A stretch of 64,000 bases of DNA, from NCBI GenBank assembly GCA_964006375.1, contig OZ023264.1, positions 11,604,225 to 11,668,224 of the forward strand, in the 5' to 3' direction. Below, piece after piece: positions 1-9,899 of this stretch; the first letter of the stretch is position 1, and each line of letters begins with the position of its first letter. The notes under the pieces were generated by a model. It saw only the letters and a program-made list of their open reading frames with translations, was not told where the DNA came from and made no database searches. The stretch comes from Tillus elongatus. Its lineage: Eukaryota; Arthropoda; Insecta; Coleoptera; Cleridae. The translations under genes and the position numbers were made by a program.

Positions 1-189
1 TAACTTACGAACCGTTGTAAGTATTTTGGGCTTTCATCGTTATCTGATCAGATTTTGTAGTTCCGATGAATTTTACAGGGAATGTTTGTATAAAAAAATC
101 ACTAGAGGTGAGATGAAAACTTCTAAGCCTTAATTCAATGTGAACAGCAGATCTGGTTGTTTGTTATTGCCCTAACTTGGTGAAACCGT

Positions 190-460
190 TCCATAGGAAA
201 GAAATGGGCCAGGGCTGACAATTTACAAAATTGTTAGTTGGTTGTACACAGTCTCTATTTTATAACATTTTGTGTTATTTAGAGCTGACGTGACAACATA
301 CATCTCACAATGTTTTAGGATGCTGGCTGCCATAGACGTATTACTTTGTAGGTGTACTGTAATTAATATACCGTACTCACGAGCTCTAATTGGAGCGAAA
401 CCGGTCTGCGGTTCTAATTGTGGTGAGAATAAATGTAGCCTTACATCACTCTATATGTTT
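190..460 (+). repeat. Diverged monomer of the hammerhead repeat family
   Basis: This stretch is colinear with parts of the 307 bp unit found at 19300-20253. Shared segments include the 'gggccagggctgacaattt' block near 206, the 'ttgttagttggttgta' block near 230, and the hammerhead-like region at 371-420. It appears as one circularly permuted, mutated unit rather than a tandem array. Between about 295 and 360 it carries sequence not seen in the 19.8 kb copies but partly shared with the 43.0 kb copy. No protein function is expected. Confidence 0.6.
371..420 (+). ncRNA. Decayed hammerhead ribozyme motif
   Basis: The parts of a type I hammerhead are in order: CCGTA (371-375), a core heptamer at 376-382, a stem II hairpin at 383-396, GAAA (397-400), the CCGGTC block (401-406) and TGCGG (407-411). 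The core reads CTCACGA instead of CTGAAGA. The invariant G5 is therefore lost and this copy is expected to be inactive. The outer part of stem I is also eroded. Confidence 0.5.
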
Positions 461-556
461 TGTAAACACATAAAAAAGCGGTCCTTCATTAGAAGCTGCC
501 ATTTTGCTCCTTTTCATCCCCATCCTCGTATAAAGCTGTATAAATGAAAATGATTG

Positions 557-582
557 CTCTCTCTCTCTCTCTCTCTCTCTCT
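557..582. repeat. (CT)n microsatellite
   Basis: Uninterrupted CT dinucleotide run of about 26 bp. Confidence 0.95.
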
Positions 583-583
583 A

Positions 584-1882
584 TGGTTGACGTTTTTATC
601 GGAAAACTGCTCTTTTTAAATCTGATTATGGAGCATCGTTAGTGGTAGCGATGCTGTCTGATGGGACTGATTGAAGTGGAAGAGATATTAATACGTTGGT
701 GGCAAGAGGCGGAAACCTGCTGGGGATAATCAAGGGACGACATCTCTCGCTAAATATGTACGAATGCGCCGCGTGCTCCAGCTGATGAATACCACTAATT
801 ACACTAATTAATACGTATGTTCAGGATGTGCTGTTTAAATATCATGTTATCGCCTCAGTCAAATTACACCCCACTGAAAATTTCATACAAAATGTTTAAT
901 ATTTTGTAATTTGATTTGCCTCGGTATGAAATGTTCATTTAGAATTCGCAGACTGGAAGATACATATGTAGCAAATCTGATTACTGAAAGGCAACATAAT
1001 ATATGGAATTCCATATTCAAAACATGGCTACATAGAAAGTTACAAACGCTGGAAGAGAACTATATTGAAAATAAACAGAATATTTACATATGAAAATAAA
1101 TTTGGCCATATTGTGCTATATTAAAGTTCAGTCATTTGGCAAATTTTTAATTTCCTGCCATCAACAATTCTATCGTCGTAATTGCTGACAAACGATTTAA
1201 ACGGTTCTTGGGATTTTTGTGGTCGAGATTTCTTGATTGCTAGCTCGGGTAGTATGTTTTATGCGTGTTATTTGTATTGTTTGGTTTTCGTTGATGTGTG
1301 ACTTATATCTGTAGTATGAATTGATCTACGCATGGTAATTATCTACTTTGTTTCTCAGGAATTGGACTTTAACCAATTAAGTAGTTTCAATTAATGTCTT
1401 TCAGATTTTATTTTTAATTTGAAAAGATAAAACTCCAAATTTTGTGAACCAAATCACTTAACATTTACGGCAGAGGTTTATTTATACCATTTCTAAATAC
1501 ATGTAAACTCTCATTCAAATTACTCTAAAATTTACAGAAATACAGCATATTTAAAAATATTTTTGTATATTTTTCAGAGAAAAAAATGTTCGTTATAGCT
1601 GATTTACGAAACCGTTCGCGGGATTAACACAGTGAAGATATGTGCCAAGTTTCGATCAAATCAGTAGAGCCTTTTTTGAGTTGTTGCTCGTAAACACACA
1701 GTGGCCTACTTATTTTTTTAGATAAGCGTCGTTTTTTAAAAATTTGACATATGAAAATAGTTTTAGTAGGCCGTGATCGAATGGTATAGGAGTTTTTCAT
1801 CTTATATATTTTGATCTTTTGTTCATCAAAATCGAATAACAAATACAAGAAGTACAGGGGTGTCTCCATATCAAATGGGCCA

Positions 1883-1885
<3 letters not shown>
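584..1885. other. No recognised gene
   Basis: AT-rich sequence with only short open frames and no family resemblance that I can see. The last 30 bp before the (TA)n array end in 'gggccacacta', which looks like the terminus of a TA-target inverted-repeat element. I did not find its partner end. Confidence 0.5.

Positions 1886-1976
<91 letters not shown>
1886..1976. repeat. (TA)n array
   Basis: About 45 TA units without interruption. On the left it abuts a possible transposon terminus; on the right it abuts unassigned sequence. Confidence 0.95.
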
Positions 1977-1979
<3 letters not shown>

Positions 1980-3265
1980 AACGGTTGTGTTTTATTCACC
2001 ACCGTGACTCCTTTACTGACATGAGGAAAACATCTGAGGAAGCTTAAATAATAGCAGGAGATTTTATCTCTGAAAGGCAATTCAAGTTTTGGTTTCGAAA
2101 TTATTGATTGAAAATTCGCTAATAATTTTTACCATCGTAGTGTACTGAATTCCTTTTATATACGTTGAAATTAAAATATCAAGGGGCATAATATTCACCT
2201 TGAGGAGAAGGATAGTTGTTATTTTACAATTTCCCTGTAAAATACAGGCCTACGTCATGCTGATGTAATAGAAGACGGTTGAAGACCACGAACCCCCGGC
2301 TTAGGTCTCCGCGCTCAGGGAAAAATAGATCCTACGCTCTCTGCCTCCCTCACACACATGGAGCTAGATGAGTGATTAATAAGGGACAAAAGAACATGCT
2401 CGAACGAACGTTAGAGAAAACGCGCCAAACTAGCTGAGATCGGGACGCGTCAATGATGCATCAAAGAGAGTTCTACGCCGACTACCTTCGAAGCAATATC
2501 TCAACTAAAGTGTGGAGCTTTTTATCGGACAAAAAAAAATTAAAATATTAACTTGCGCGGTTAATATCGACTAGTGTAGTTGTCTGTAAGTGTTACAGGT
2601 ATTTTCTTTTCGATTTAAGCGAGAATTAATATCCCGTTCGCGAATTAAGTAGTTTGAACAGTGAATCCTTTGTGTCCTATGCAGTGAAAGTCGTTCAACA
2701 TGGCTTCTTGTGAATAAGTTCAGTTTCCTATAGCAGATTTTCAACCTTAGTCTCCGAAGCAAATTGGTTTTCTTGTCTGATATTCCCGTATACACTCAGG
2801 TATATCTTTGGTCGCAGAAATCTCAAGTGAAATACTTCCCACTGTTTCTTCTTAAGTGTATCAAGCTTCAGCTCCAGGTCGGCCTGACCTCTTTATAGTA
2901 CATAGTCGTACAATTTATTTGGTCGTCACCCACGAAGATGTTTTCCATCACTTACTGATTTTTCTCTTGGGAGACACTAAGCGCCTATGGTGAGCGCCGA
3001 ATGCTGATCTCATCATATGCAGTCTCCGCAATCAATCAACAGGTGAATTTGGACCTTTCAGATCTTAGGTGTAGGTCCAGAAATTCGACTGCCCGACATG
3101 TAAGTCATTTTCAGTTTTCTGTGTGTGAACATTGAAACTAAACAGATATAACCTTCCTACGTCAGTTAAATCTTTCATTAACTTGCAGCTTAAACTTTAA
3201 TTCAGTCAAAATTAAAACCATATTCAGTGAGATTGTCGAGAACTATAAATATGTTTTGTATTTTG
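1977..3265. other. No recognised gene
   Basis: Mixed-composition sequence with a somewhat more GC-balanced block at 2260-2480. Open frames are short. I see no domain, RNA gene or repeat family that I recognise. Confidence 0.4.
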
Positions 3266-3268
3266 TCT

Positions 3269-3560
3269 TAATGTACTCTGAAGAATGATGTGTATAAATC
3301 CGATCCACCACAAAATATCAATGAATAATTACGAAACAGAATCACGGAAGCTATAAATCATATTAACCAAAACACCCTCACCAGAGTTTGCAGGCATGTT
3401 TTAAAAAGGTGTATAAAGTGCATTGAACAAAATGGTGGCCATATTGAACAATTTTCTATTAAGTATATTTTTAAGTTTATATTTTATTATTTGTTGAGTT
3501 CCGTTTCTAATTGTGTTGTTTTGTGGAGTTTAAGTGATTGCCGGGTTTCGTTATTAAACT
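3269..3560 (+). pseudogene. Mariner-type transposase C-terminal relic
   Basis: Conceptual translation gives a C-terminal mariner-like segment: 'TLKNDVYKSDPPQNINE', a stop, then 'LRNRITEAINHINQNTLTRV' and a tail with 'RCIKCIEQNGGHIEQF'. The same family recurs on the minus strand at 56226-56456 (TLKNDVYKFDPPQNINELRNR), and its 3' tail recurs at 53320-53465. The catalytic core is missing upstream, so this is a 5'-truncated dead copy. The 3' flank after 3430 matches the 53.4 kb copy closely, which helps define the element's 3' region. Confidence 0.7.
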
Positions 3561-4430
3561 GTTTCGCATAATATTACCTAGCATTATTACCTAATAAAGT
3601 ATTGTAAATTAAATTACATTATCGTGAATCATTACGGAAAATTATGTTAAAAGTAGAAGTATATTGTTAGACTCCATGGCGTACTGCTTTCTGAACATTT
3701 TTTTTGTCATTTGTTTTCTGGTATTGTATTTCATAGCCTACTATCCTCAAAACGGTTTTTCTCAAAATTGTCAGTGCAATTACAAGATTTCTCAAGCACG
3801 TTGTACATCATTGGAAATCTCTTTTCACAGGCTACCACATGAGTAAAAAATCCAATATGGCTGCCATAATAAAAACAAACGTTGATGCCTGTAGTTCGAA
3901 AACAAATGGCAATCCAAAGTAGGAATAGCACAAAAAGATGACTCTGTAAAAAGTGTGCTGATAACGTGCAAGTCTTAGACGTGTCAGATCAACGCCTACT
4001 TAGATATTGAAGAAAAAAAAAACGACAATTTTTTCCCAAAATAAGTCGAAAACGAAAAGAGGCAGGACAAAATACAAGTCATATTTGGAACGAGCATGAA
4101 ATTCTACAAAACATTGCTAATTTAACCGTCTCCCTATCTCTAATAATAACGGAGATAGCAATACTTTCCCATCCAGTTTGGGACACACTGTATAGTCCAG
4201 TCGTAGGGTCAATCCCTGTTGGGATGTTTAATAAATAGACAACCATGTAACCAAAAATTCTAAATGGCCAACAACTTAATTCACATTTCAATATAAATTT
4301 ATTGATATCACACAGAAAGTTAATTTGTGAAGGAAAATAATCGCGTTGACAACAAATATAACCCTCTCTAGGTTCTGTTAATAGCTTCATTTTTTACCGT
4401 TGACACTTGCTGCGTTAAAAACTGATACGT
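3561..4430. other. No recognised gene; possible transposon terminus near 4190
   Basis: AT-rich, short frames only. At 4177-4192 the sequence 'gggacacactgta' resembles the outer end of a TA-target mariner element (inverted-repeat style CAGTGTGTCCC). I could not pair it with a matching left end. Confidence 0.35.
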
Positions 4431-4433
4431 ATA

Positions 4434-4823
4434 TTAGGGTAAGCTATTATTGTTTTTGCCATTATTATTTATATCAATATTTTTTCCCCACATATTCTTT
4501 TCCCCATCCAGTATCTTATCCAGGAGTAACCATAAACTGGGAAATCCTCTGGAGGCTAGGAAGAGGACGTGACATACTGTATTCTGGGTATATTGATTCA
4601 GCTGCACGCACGTGTACATATCCTCCTTTGTGAATGGTCCTCCATTATTCCTGGCGCGCTTCCCAACCAGGACAACACTCTCCCAACTACCGAAGATGAG
4701 TAATTGTCCTCTTGTGTAAAGAATTCCCTTAGTACTATATCCACTACATAACGCTGATCCTGATACAGCTGGAGTTCTTACGGTGATGACCATATTGTCA
4801 TTTTCATATACGTATATCAGCAT
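4434..4823 (-). CDS. Unassigned 129-codon open frame
   Basis: This is one of the few longer open frames not explained by a transposon, a microsatellite or the antisense of one. The first 75 residues are protein-like in composition (for example 'SALCSGYSTKGILYTRGQLL'). The rest is Asn/Lys-rich and reads like translated AT-rich DNA. A GTATGT donor-like site follows the coding-looking part near 4594. I see no acceptor upstream before an in-frame stop. It could be a host exon, a transposon remnant or chance. No function is assigned. Confidence 0.18.
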   Translation of the reverse strand: MLIYVYENDNMVITVRTPAVSGSALCSGYSTKGILYTRGQLLIFGSWESVVLVGKRARNNGGPFTKEDMYTCVQLNQYTQNTVCHVLFLASRGFPSLWLLLDKILDGEKNMWGKNIDINNNGKNNNSLP

Positions 4824-5094
4824 AAATTACTTTGTGGCTCTTTGTTCATTCGAATAGAATTCGTCGGATTCAGGGACAGCGAAACACAATGTAGTCCATT
4901 GTTGGTAAATTTCCATAAAGGACATAAAGTCTTAATGAGACAGGATTTTCAGAAAATTAAATAATATAACCAAAATAAGGCCGTTCTAATCACTGTAAAG
5001 AATCATTTTAATTGGTATATGTTGAAATACAGGGTGAGATAAAAAAAAGCCAATCATAGAAAACTCTGTTATTATAAGCGATATATATTTAAAA

Positions 5095-5734
5095 ATATAT
5101 ATTTCAACAACACACCACGAGGGCTTACAGCATAAATACTATCGTACCGTGGGTGTCGACAAGGAGGAAAGAGGCAACTTGTTAATTCTGGACTTGAAGG
5201 TTTGGAGATTCGAAGGAGAAGGAAAAACATGTGCCGGCAAGGAATTCCACAACTTGGAAGTCCTCGGGACAAAAGAGCGGGCATAACAAGAGGTTCTATA
5301 TCTGGTGAGCTGAACAGTAAAAGGGTGCATTCGCTCTGTTGCCCTGGTAGATCTGTTGGGGGCATCAGTTGGAGGAACTATGGAAGAAAGCTCCTCTGAG
5401 CAGTGCACGTGCAGATACCTATAAAAGAGAGAGAGAGAGAGAGAGAGAGGTCACCAACAGCACGTCGGTGGGCAAGGGATGGTAGCCTTTGGGTGAGGGG
5501 TATAGCGCTCTTCTGAATGGAGTCCAGGATAGCGAGTGTAGAAGCGGCAGAGGTACCCCATATGTGAGAGCAGTATTCGAGGTTTGGCCTTATTTGTGAA
5601 GTATGTAAGGTATAGAGATTAGCTGGTGAAAAGTATTTGCGAGCCCGGAAGAGGAAACCTAATTTCTTAACAGCCGTTTCTACAACTGATGTGACATGTT
5701 GGCGCCAATTGAGATTTTCATCCACAGAAATGCC
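5095..5734 (-). pseudogene. 5'-truncated jockey/CR1-type LINE (RT C-terminal part)
   Basis: Read on the minus strand from 5734, translation gives the region after the RT catalytic centre: 'GISVDENLNWRQHV', then 'LGFLFRARKYFSPANLYTLH', 'RPNLEYCSHIWG', and after a frameshift a tail 'SFVPRTSKLWNSLPAHVFP' ending in a stop at about 5139. This order (post-palm, 'LEYCSHIWG', 'LWNSLP') is typical of the last third of jockey/CR1-group RTs. A (GA)n run at 5425-5449 interrupts the frame as Ser-Leu repeats. The 5' edge is abrupt and lies directly against histone H1 coding sequence. Confidence 0.8.
5425..5449. repeat. (GA)n microsatellite
   Basis: About 25 bp of GA repeat inside the LINE relic. It coincides with the shift between the two reading frames of the LINE. 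Confidence 0.9.
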
Positions 5735-5848
5735 AACAAGGCGCTGTCCAAGGCGAAAAAAGCCGAAGCCGGTCCCACAAAGAAACCGAAGGCACCCAAA
5801 CCGAAGACGGCCAAGAAGAAGGCGGCGGCTTCACCCAAGAAAAAGTAA
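5735..5848 (+). pseudogene. Histone H1 C-terminal tail fragment
   Basis: The frame from 5735 to a TAA at 5846-5848 encodes 37 residues rich in Lys, Ala and Pro ('KALSKAKKAEAGP', 'KKPKAPKPKTAKKKAAASP', ending KKK). This is the composition and ending of an insect linker histone tail, which binds linker DNA. The globular winged-helix domain and the start are absent. Upstream sequence switches without a gap into the 5' end of an antisense LINE. I see no consensus histone 3' stem-loop in the 120 bp downstream. It is a captured or broken H1 end, or the 3' end of an H1 gene destroyed by rearrangement. Confidence 0.7.
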
Positions 5849-5974
5849 ACTCTGTACGGTCTCCTTGTCTCCGACATGTAAAAGTTGCGACGGGTGCACG
5901 ACGTTTCATGGAGAAGAAAAAAAATTCGCCCGATGCGACTGATGGCGGTCCCCGTGTGGCAGTAGTTAAACCAA

Positions 5975-5975
<1 letters not shown>

Positions 5976-6063
<88 letters not shown>
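5976..6063. repeat. (TA)n array
   Basis: About 44 TA units, lying exactly between the H1 3' flank and the truncated 5' edge of a Penelope-like element. Confidence 0.95.
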
Positions 6064-6067
<4 letters not shown>

Positions 6068-6775
6068 TGCAAAACATCTAGCCAAAACTCTCCAACCGTT
6101 AGTGGAAAACGCTACATCTTATGTCAAAAACAACACCATTGCGCAAAACAACATCCTAGTTAGCTTTGATATAGTTTCTTTATTCACTAATATACCTCTA
6201 TCCGAAAAATAAACACAATATTTCCCACGATACCTTAGCATTCTAGAACACTGCACATCTAACACTTTTTTCCTTTTTCAAAACAAATTTTACAAACAAG
6301 TTCGAGGTGCTCCAATGGGTTCCCCACTCTCTCCTGTTTCGGCTAACATTTTCATGGACAACTTCGAGGCACAAGCCCTTAATTCATCCCAACTTAAACC
6401 AACTGTTGGTTAAGATACGTTGACGACATTTTCGCTTGTCTGGCCACACGGTAAAGAATCTCTAGACGAATTCTTTCACTACATACAATACAAGAATCGC
6501 AACGAACTGCCAGATCTCTCTTAGGCCTAGGGTGGAACACACCGAGACCTTAGAGACGACATCCGGCGAGATTTGGGGAGTAGGCAGATTGAGGCCCCGT
6601 AATCGAGCAACAACAACCCAATCCACCTTTGTCCATCGGGGTCCAAGGGGTACGCATATTGAGGCCTCAGAGTTCATGTCCTTACATATTTCCTTTACCT
6701 CTCGAAAATGGCTCCAACGCAGGAGCCGAATCGGCGAATTTTAATAAATTATGGACGCGGTTCTACCCGAGAACC
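6064..6775 (+). pseudogene. Penelope-like element relic (copy 1)
   Basis: The first 400 bp parallel the reverse-transcriptase region of the fuller copy at 58.6-59.1 kb: 'KLAKHLAKTLQ', 'NNILVSFDIVSLFTNIPLSE', the 'RGAPMGSPLSPVSANIFMD' block and 'RYVDDIFA', with frameshifts. Near 6480 an internal deletion joins RT to the 3' untranslated part. That part matches 60110-60480 closely ('gatttggggagtaggcagat', 'cgagaaccaagtat'). The GIY-YIG endonuclease is lost. The 5' edge is a (TA)n array and the 3' edge runs into another. Confidence 0.85.
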
Positions 6776-6778
6776 AAG

Positions 6779-6897
<119 letters not shown>

Positions 6898-7142
6898 ATT
6901 CGTCTAATAAAACATATTAAGAGGCTTTTCACGGACATTTTCTAAGTTGTTGACCAGTTTCGTTAACACAGGAGGTTTTTCAGGTAAAGTGTGTATATAG
7001 CTGAAGAAGCTCCTGGTTAAAAAAGTATGGGAAAGTCTTCTTAGTTTGTTTTATGAATCAAGAAAAATTATACCATACTCTGTTCATGTTGTGTCAAAAA
7101 CTAATTGCTCTACTGAAAACCCAAAGAAAGAAAATATAATAT

Positions 7143-7500
7143 ATTTTATGTCATACTAGGTCATTATTGTGTTTTTATTGCTTAGTTACCAACTACATAA
7201 TGGTGTACTTTATGCCCACGGGCCATAAAGTGTACTTTATGGCCCGCGCGGGCAAAACGTACACTTTATGGCCCGCGAGCACATCAAAACAAATAATTTT
7301 TGTTTGACTTTTTTAATAACCTTAATTAATGAAATTACAGATAATGGAATAAAAGTAATATGTAAATATTTAATTAACATTATTTAGTCGAATTAACATA
7401 AAATTGACAGTTCTGAAAAGATCCGGTGTTAGTTAGGTTGCCTTCAGCAAATGGTGATTCATGTTTCATTGTTTGGGTATGACTAGTATGACATAAAATT
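7143..7500. mobile_element. Small inverted-repeat element (MITE-like)
   Basis: 'attttatgtcatactag' at 7143-7160 is inverted at 7482-7499, giving near-perfect 17-18 bp termini around a 358 bp body with no coding capacity. The left part (7205-7280) carries GC-rich interlocking palindromes built on 'actttatggcccgcg', in strong contrast to the AT-rich surroundings. I cannot assign a superfamily and did not see a clear target duplication. Confidence 0.5.
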
Positions 7501-7514
7501 TTGTATGCACCGCT

Positions 7515-7622
7515 GGTATAAATAGAGGTGTATGCCCTCGAGCGACTTACAAATCCGAGGGCCGGAGGCCCTCGGATTTGTAAAATCGTCGTTCTCGGGC
7601 ATAAACGTCTATTTATATCCTT
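7515..7622. repeat. Long hairpin with a perfect 17 bp core stem
   Basis: 7547-7563 and 7567-7583 are perfect reverse complements separated by GGA. The pairing continues imperfectly outwards ('tataaatagaggtgtatgcc' against 'gggcataaacgtctatttat') to about 50 bp per arm. It could be a foldback element or the end of the neighbouring MITE. Confidence 0.75.
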
Positions 7623-8319
7623 GGTACATATATAACTATTATTTTTATACGAAAGTTAAGAGGATTAGCATTTCAGATGCCCCCCCCCCCATTTACTTTG
7701 ATTATTCTTCTATTATTTTGTTTTACATAAGTAAAAAATCAGACACTCTTTCTACCTTGATAGAACTTCATTATTTAGTTTATCTCTTAATATAAATGCT
7801 TTCGATAATAACAACACGTTACTTTTAAAATGGAAGACTATCTATCATAATTTTTATAAGTGTCACTCATTAACTTTGTACTATAGAGGAAACATTTCTA
7901 TGATTAATTTTGTACGAGACCTGTTTATAGTTTTTTCATACTTGAATAACAAATTGGCGATAATGCTAAAATGTTTCTAAAAGTCAGTGCTTACAATTTT
8001 CCCCTATTTTACAAGTTTCATAAGACGCACTATATCTGGTCATATATTTTTCTAAGTTTCTGTTACAACAACATTATCACATATGATGGTTTAAATAGGT
8101 ACATACATAATTACATACTAATTTATTGTAGCATTGTTTTGATTTACAATCTATAAAATATTGTCTTAAGAAATAGGCTACTTTAGATTGAGCTTACAAT
8201 TCATAATCCTCATTGAATACAGGTCCACACTCCTAAAGTATCTGGGACTGAATGCTAAAGTTAAGAACTGGTTGTTTTAATAAAGAGTTAGTAAATAATA
8301 AACATAATATTATATAGGA
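7623..8319. other. No recognised gene
   Basis: Very AT-rich sequence with a poly-C run at 7681-7690. Frames are short and of low complexity; nothing is recognisable. Confidence 0.45.
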
Positions 8320-8329
8320 TCTGGGATTT

Positions 8330-8504
8330 TTTTAAATTTAATATTATTGGCTGCGGCATCTCAGGCCATTAGCACATTCATTTCCCATCAGTCAATATTT
8401 TTACAAATTTTCCAGACAAAGTCAACTTGGCTCGCCCAGGAATCGAACCCGGGACCTCTCGCTTAGCAGGCTGGCACCTAGCAACCTGCGCCACGAGGGC
8501 GTCG
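8330..8504 (-). mobile_element. tRNA-derived SINE with target duplications
   Basis: On the minus strand the element starts near 8504 with a tRNA-like head. It has a box A-like 'GTGGCGCAGGTTGCTAGG', 'CTGCTAAGC' in the anticodon-arm position and a perfect box B 'GGTTCGATTCC' at about 8441-8451. It ends in an A-rich tail, seen as T-rich on the plus strand at 8327-8337. The 10 bp 'tctgggattt' flanks it at 8320-8329 and 8505-8514, a good target-site duplication. Box A and box B imply RNA polymerase III transcription; movement would depend on a LINE. The tRNA fold is degenerate, so a functional tRNA is unlikely. Confidence 0.8.
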
Positions 8505-8726
8505 TCTGGGATTTAATGACAATATTAGAAATTGGTTTCTTTCACAAATATTTAATATACAATGAATTTATAACAGCCGACGCAGAAAAACAAAAACCTG
8601 GTTCAATCAGGGACCAAAACCGGTCTTTACCTTATATTTTGGATGTAAAGTAAAACTTGCCATAACATATTGTCACATTTGTCTATGAGAATTAAGTTTA
8701 TGGACTTCGTTACTTCTATGGTTGGT

Positions 8727-9109
8727 TGTAATGTGTTGGTAACAGCAAACACTCTGGAATGATATTTCTAGAAGGGACCAGAAGTGACAGGTGTAGAAGG
8801 TCCAGAATTTCAATGGACAGTATAAATAGGCGAGCGGTACACAGAGCAAGTTAAATCAGTATTGAATTAGTGTGGTGCAGAGTAAATGATCATAGAGTAT
8901 TAAGCGAGTCAGCAGTAGTAAGTGTTGGTGTATAAAAAGCGATCATAGAAGGCGGATAGTGGAATAGAGTTCTATGGACATTTAGTAATAGAGAGAAATA
9001 TTTTAGTTGATGTGTTTATGGTGTTGGAAAATAGTTGGTTATAATAAATAGTAGTTTGAAAAGCTGTGTTTTATTAGTCAACAAATCCAGAACCCCGTAG
9101 AACGTAACA
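8727..9109 (+). mobile_element. 5' LTR of an LTR retrotransposon
   Basis: The segment begins TGTAATG and ends GTAACA, the TG...CA form of LTR termini, and is followed two bases later by a tRNA-type primer-binding site. Inside it are a TATA box-like 'gtataaataggc' near 8820 and an AATAAA signal near 9044, as expected for U3-R-U5 order. Length would be about 383 bp. The exact start is uncertain, since a second TGTG lies 5 bp downstream. No matching 3' LTR is visible in the window. Confidence 0.7.
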
Positions 9110-9111
9110 AT

Positions 9112-9129
9112 TGGTGTCAGAAGTGGGAT
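9112..9129 (+). promoter_or_regulatory. Primer-binding site resembling tRNA-Leu complement
   Basis: TGGTGTCAGAAGTGGGAT is complementary to the 3' end of many eukaryotic tRNA-Leu genes (…CCCACTTCTGACA) plus the CCA tail. Its place, 2 bp after the LTR end, fits priming of minus-strand DNA synthesis. Confidence 0.7.
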
Positions 9130-9278
9130 TTTCAAGCTGCTAGCAGATATATTTTCGAGAATATTCGTTGAACAACGTGGAAATTTCTAGAATCTCTGGA
9201 AGATCAGGGTCAGCAGTGATTCATAACCATGTGTGTTCTCGAAACAAAATAAACTGTGTACAAGCTTTAAGTACGTCT

Positions 9279-9505
9279 ATGCCTAAGACACGTAGTGCAA
9301 CAGCCAACATGGACGCCCAGCTATTGGAATTCATTAAAGAAATGAAAGAAGAGGCCAGAAAAAGAGGCGGAGGTTAAAGAAGAGATGAAGAAGCGAAAGA
9401 AGAAATGAGAAAGAGGTCGGAAGAAGAGACGAAGAAGCTAAATAAGAAGCCAGAAAAAGATGAAGAAGCTAGAAAAAGAGACCAAGAAGCGAAAGAAGAC
9501 TCACA
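9279..9505 (+). pseudogene. Truncated gag-like reading frame
   Basis: ATG at 9279 opens 'MPKTRSATANMDAQLLEFIK', followed by a Glu/Lys/Arg-rich repetitive coiled-coil-like segment ('EEARKR', 'EEMRKR'). This is common at the start of gag in Ty3/gypsy-type elements. A stop occurs at about 9376 and a similar repeat continues in another frame to about 9505. After that the homology ends; capsid, protease and RT are all missing. It is a remnant of the element whose LTR precedes it. Confidence 0.6.
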
Positions 9506-9510
9506 CGGTT

Positions 9511-9899
9511 AATTTAAATAAAGAAGGTAGGTCGAGTCACAGTTTATTAGAAAGCTCTTTTGATTTTATGCTTAAAGCTTTAACTTTAAAATCTACCGAT
9601 TAAGTTTTTAAATATTTGCTTTCAAGATTTTCAAATGAACACTTTAAATAGTGGTATTTATTTCGTGTTTAAGCAACCGAGAAGATTATAAAGTCTTTAG
9701 AGGTCAGTGGATATTAGAACAAGCCGTTTCTTAGTCCTGTTGTGTTTTCTTTGATAAAGTGTACGCGTTGATAGAAAGAAGTAAAAATGATGATAATCGT
9801 CAGGTAGGCTTTTAATAATTTTTGTAATGTTTTGTTTTACTCTAAATTCCAATCTGGATTGATCCTACAATTTTTTTTTAACAATTATGTTTTAAAGTG
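9511..9899. other. No recognised gene
   Basis: AT-rich sequence between the gag remnant and a mariner relic; probably includes the eroded 5' part of the latter. Confidence 0.3.

Noticed and set aside
1871..2080. Open frames of repeated Tyr-Ile across the (TA)n arrays (here and at every other TA tract)
   Set aside because: They are translations of dinucleotide repeats, which have no stops in two frames, and carry no protein signal.
5202..5399. Plus-strand frames over the LINE relics (also 30172-30688, 32271-32621 and similar)
   Set aside because: They are antisense shadows of recognisable LINE coding sequence.
8431..8504. Possible tRNA gene on the minus strand
   Set aside because: Box A and box B are good, but acceptor and anticodon stems do not pair properly, and the unit has an A-rich tail and target duplications. 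It is a SINE head.
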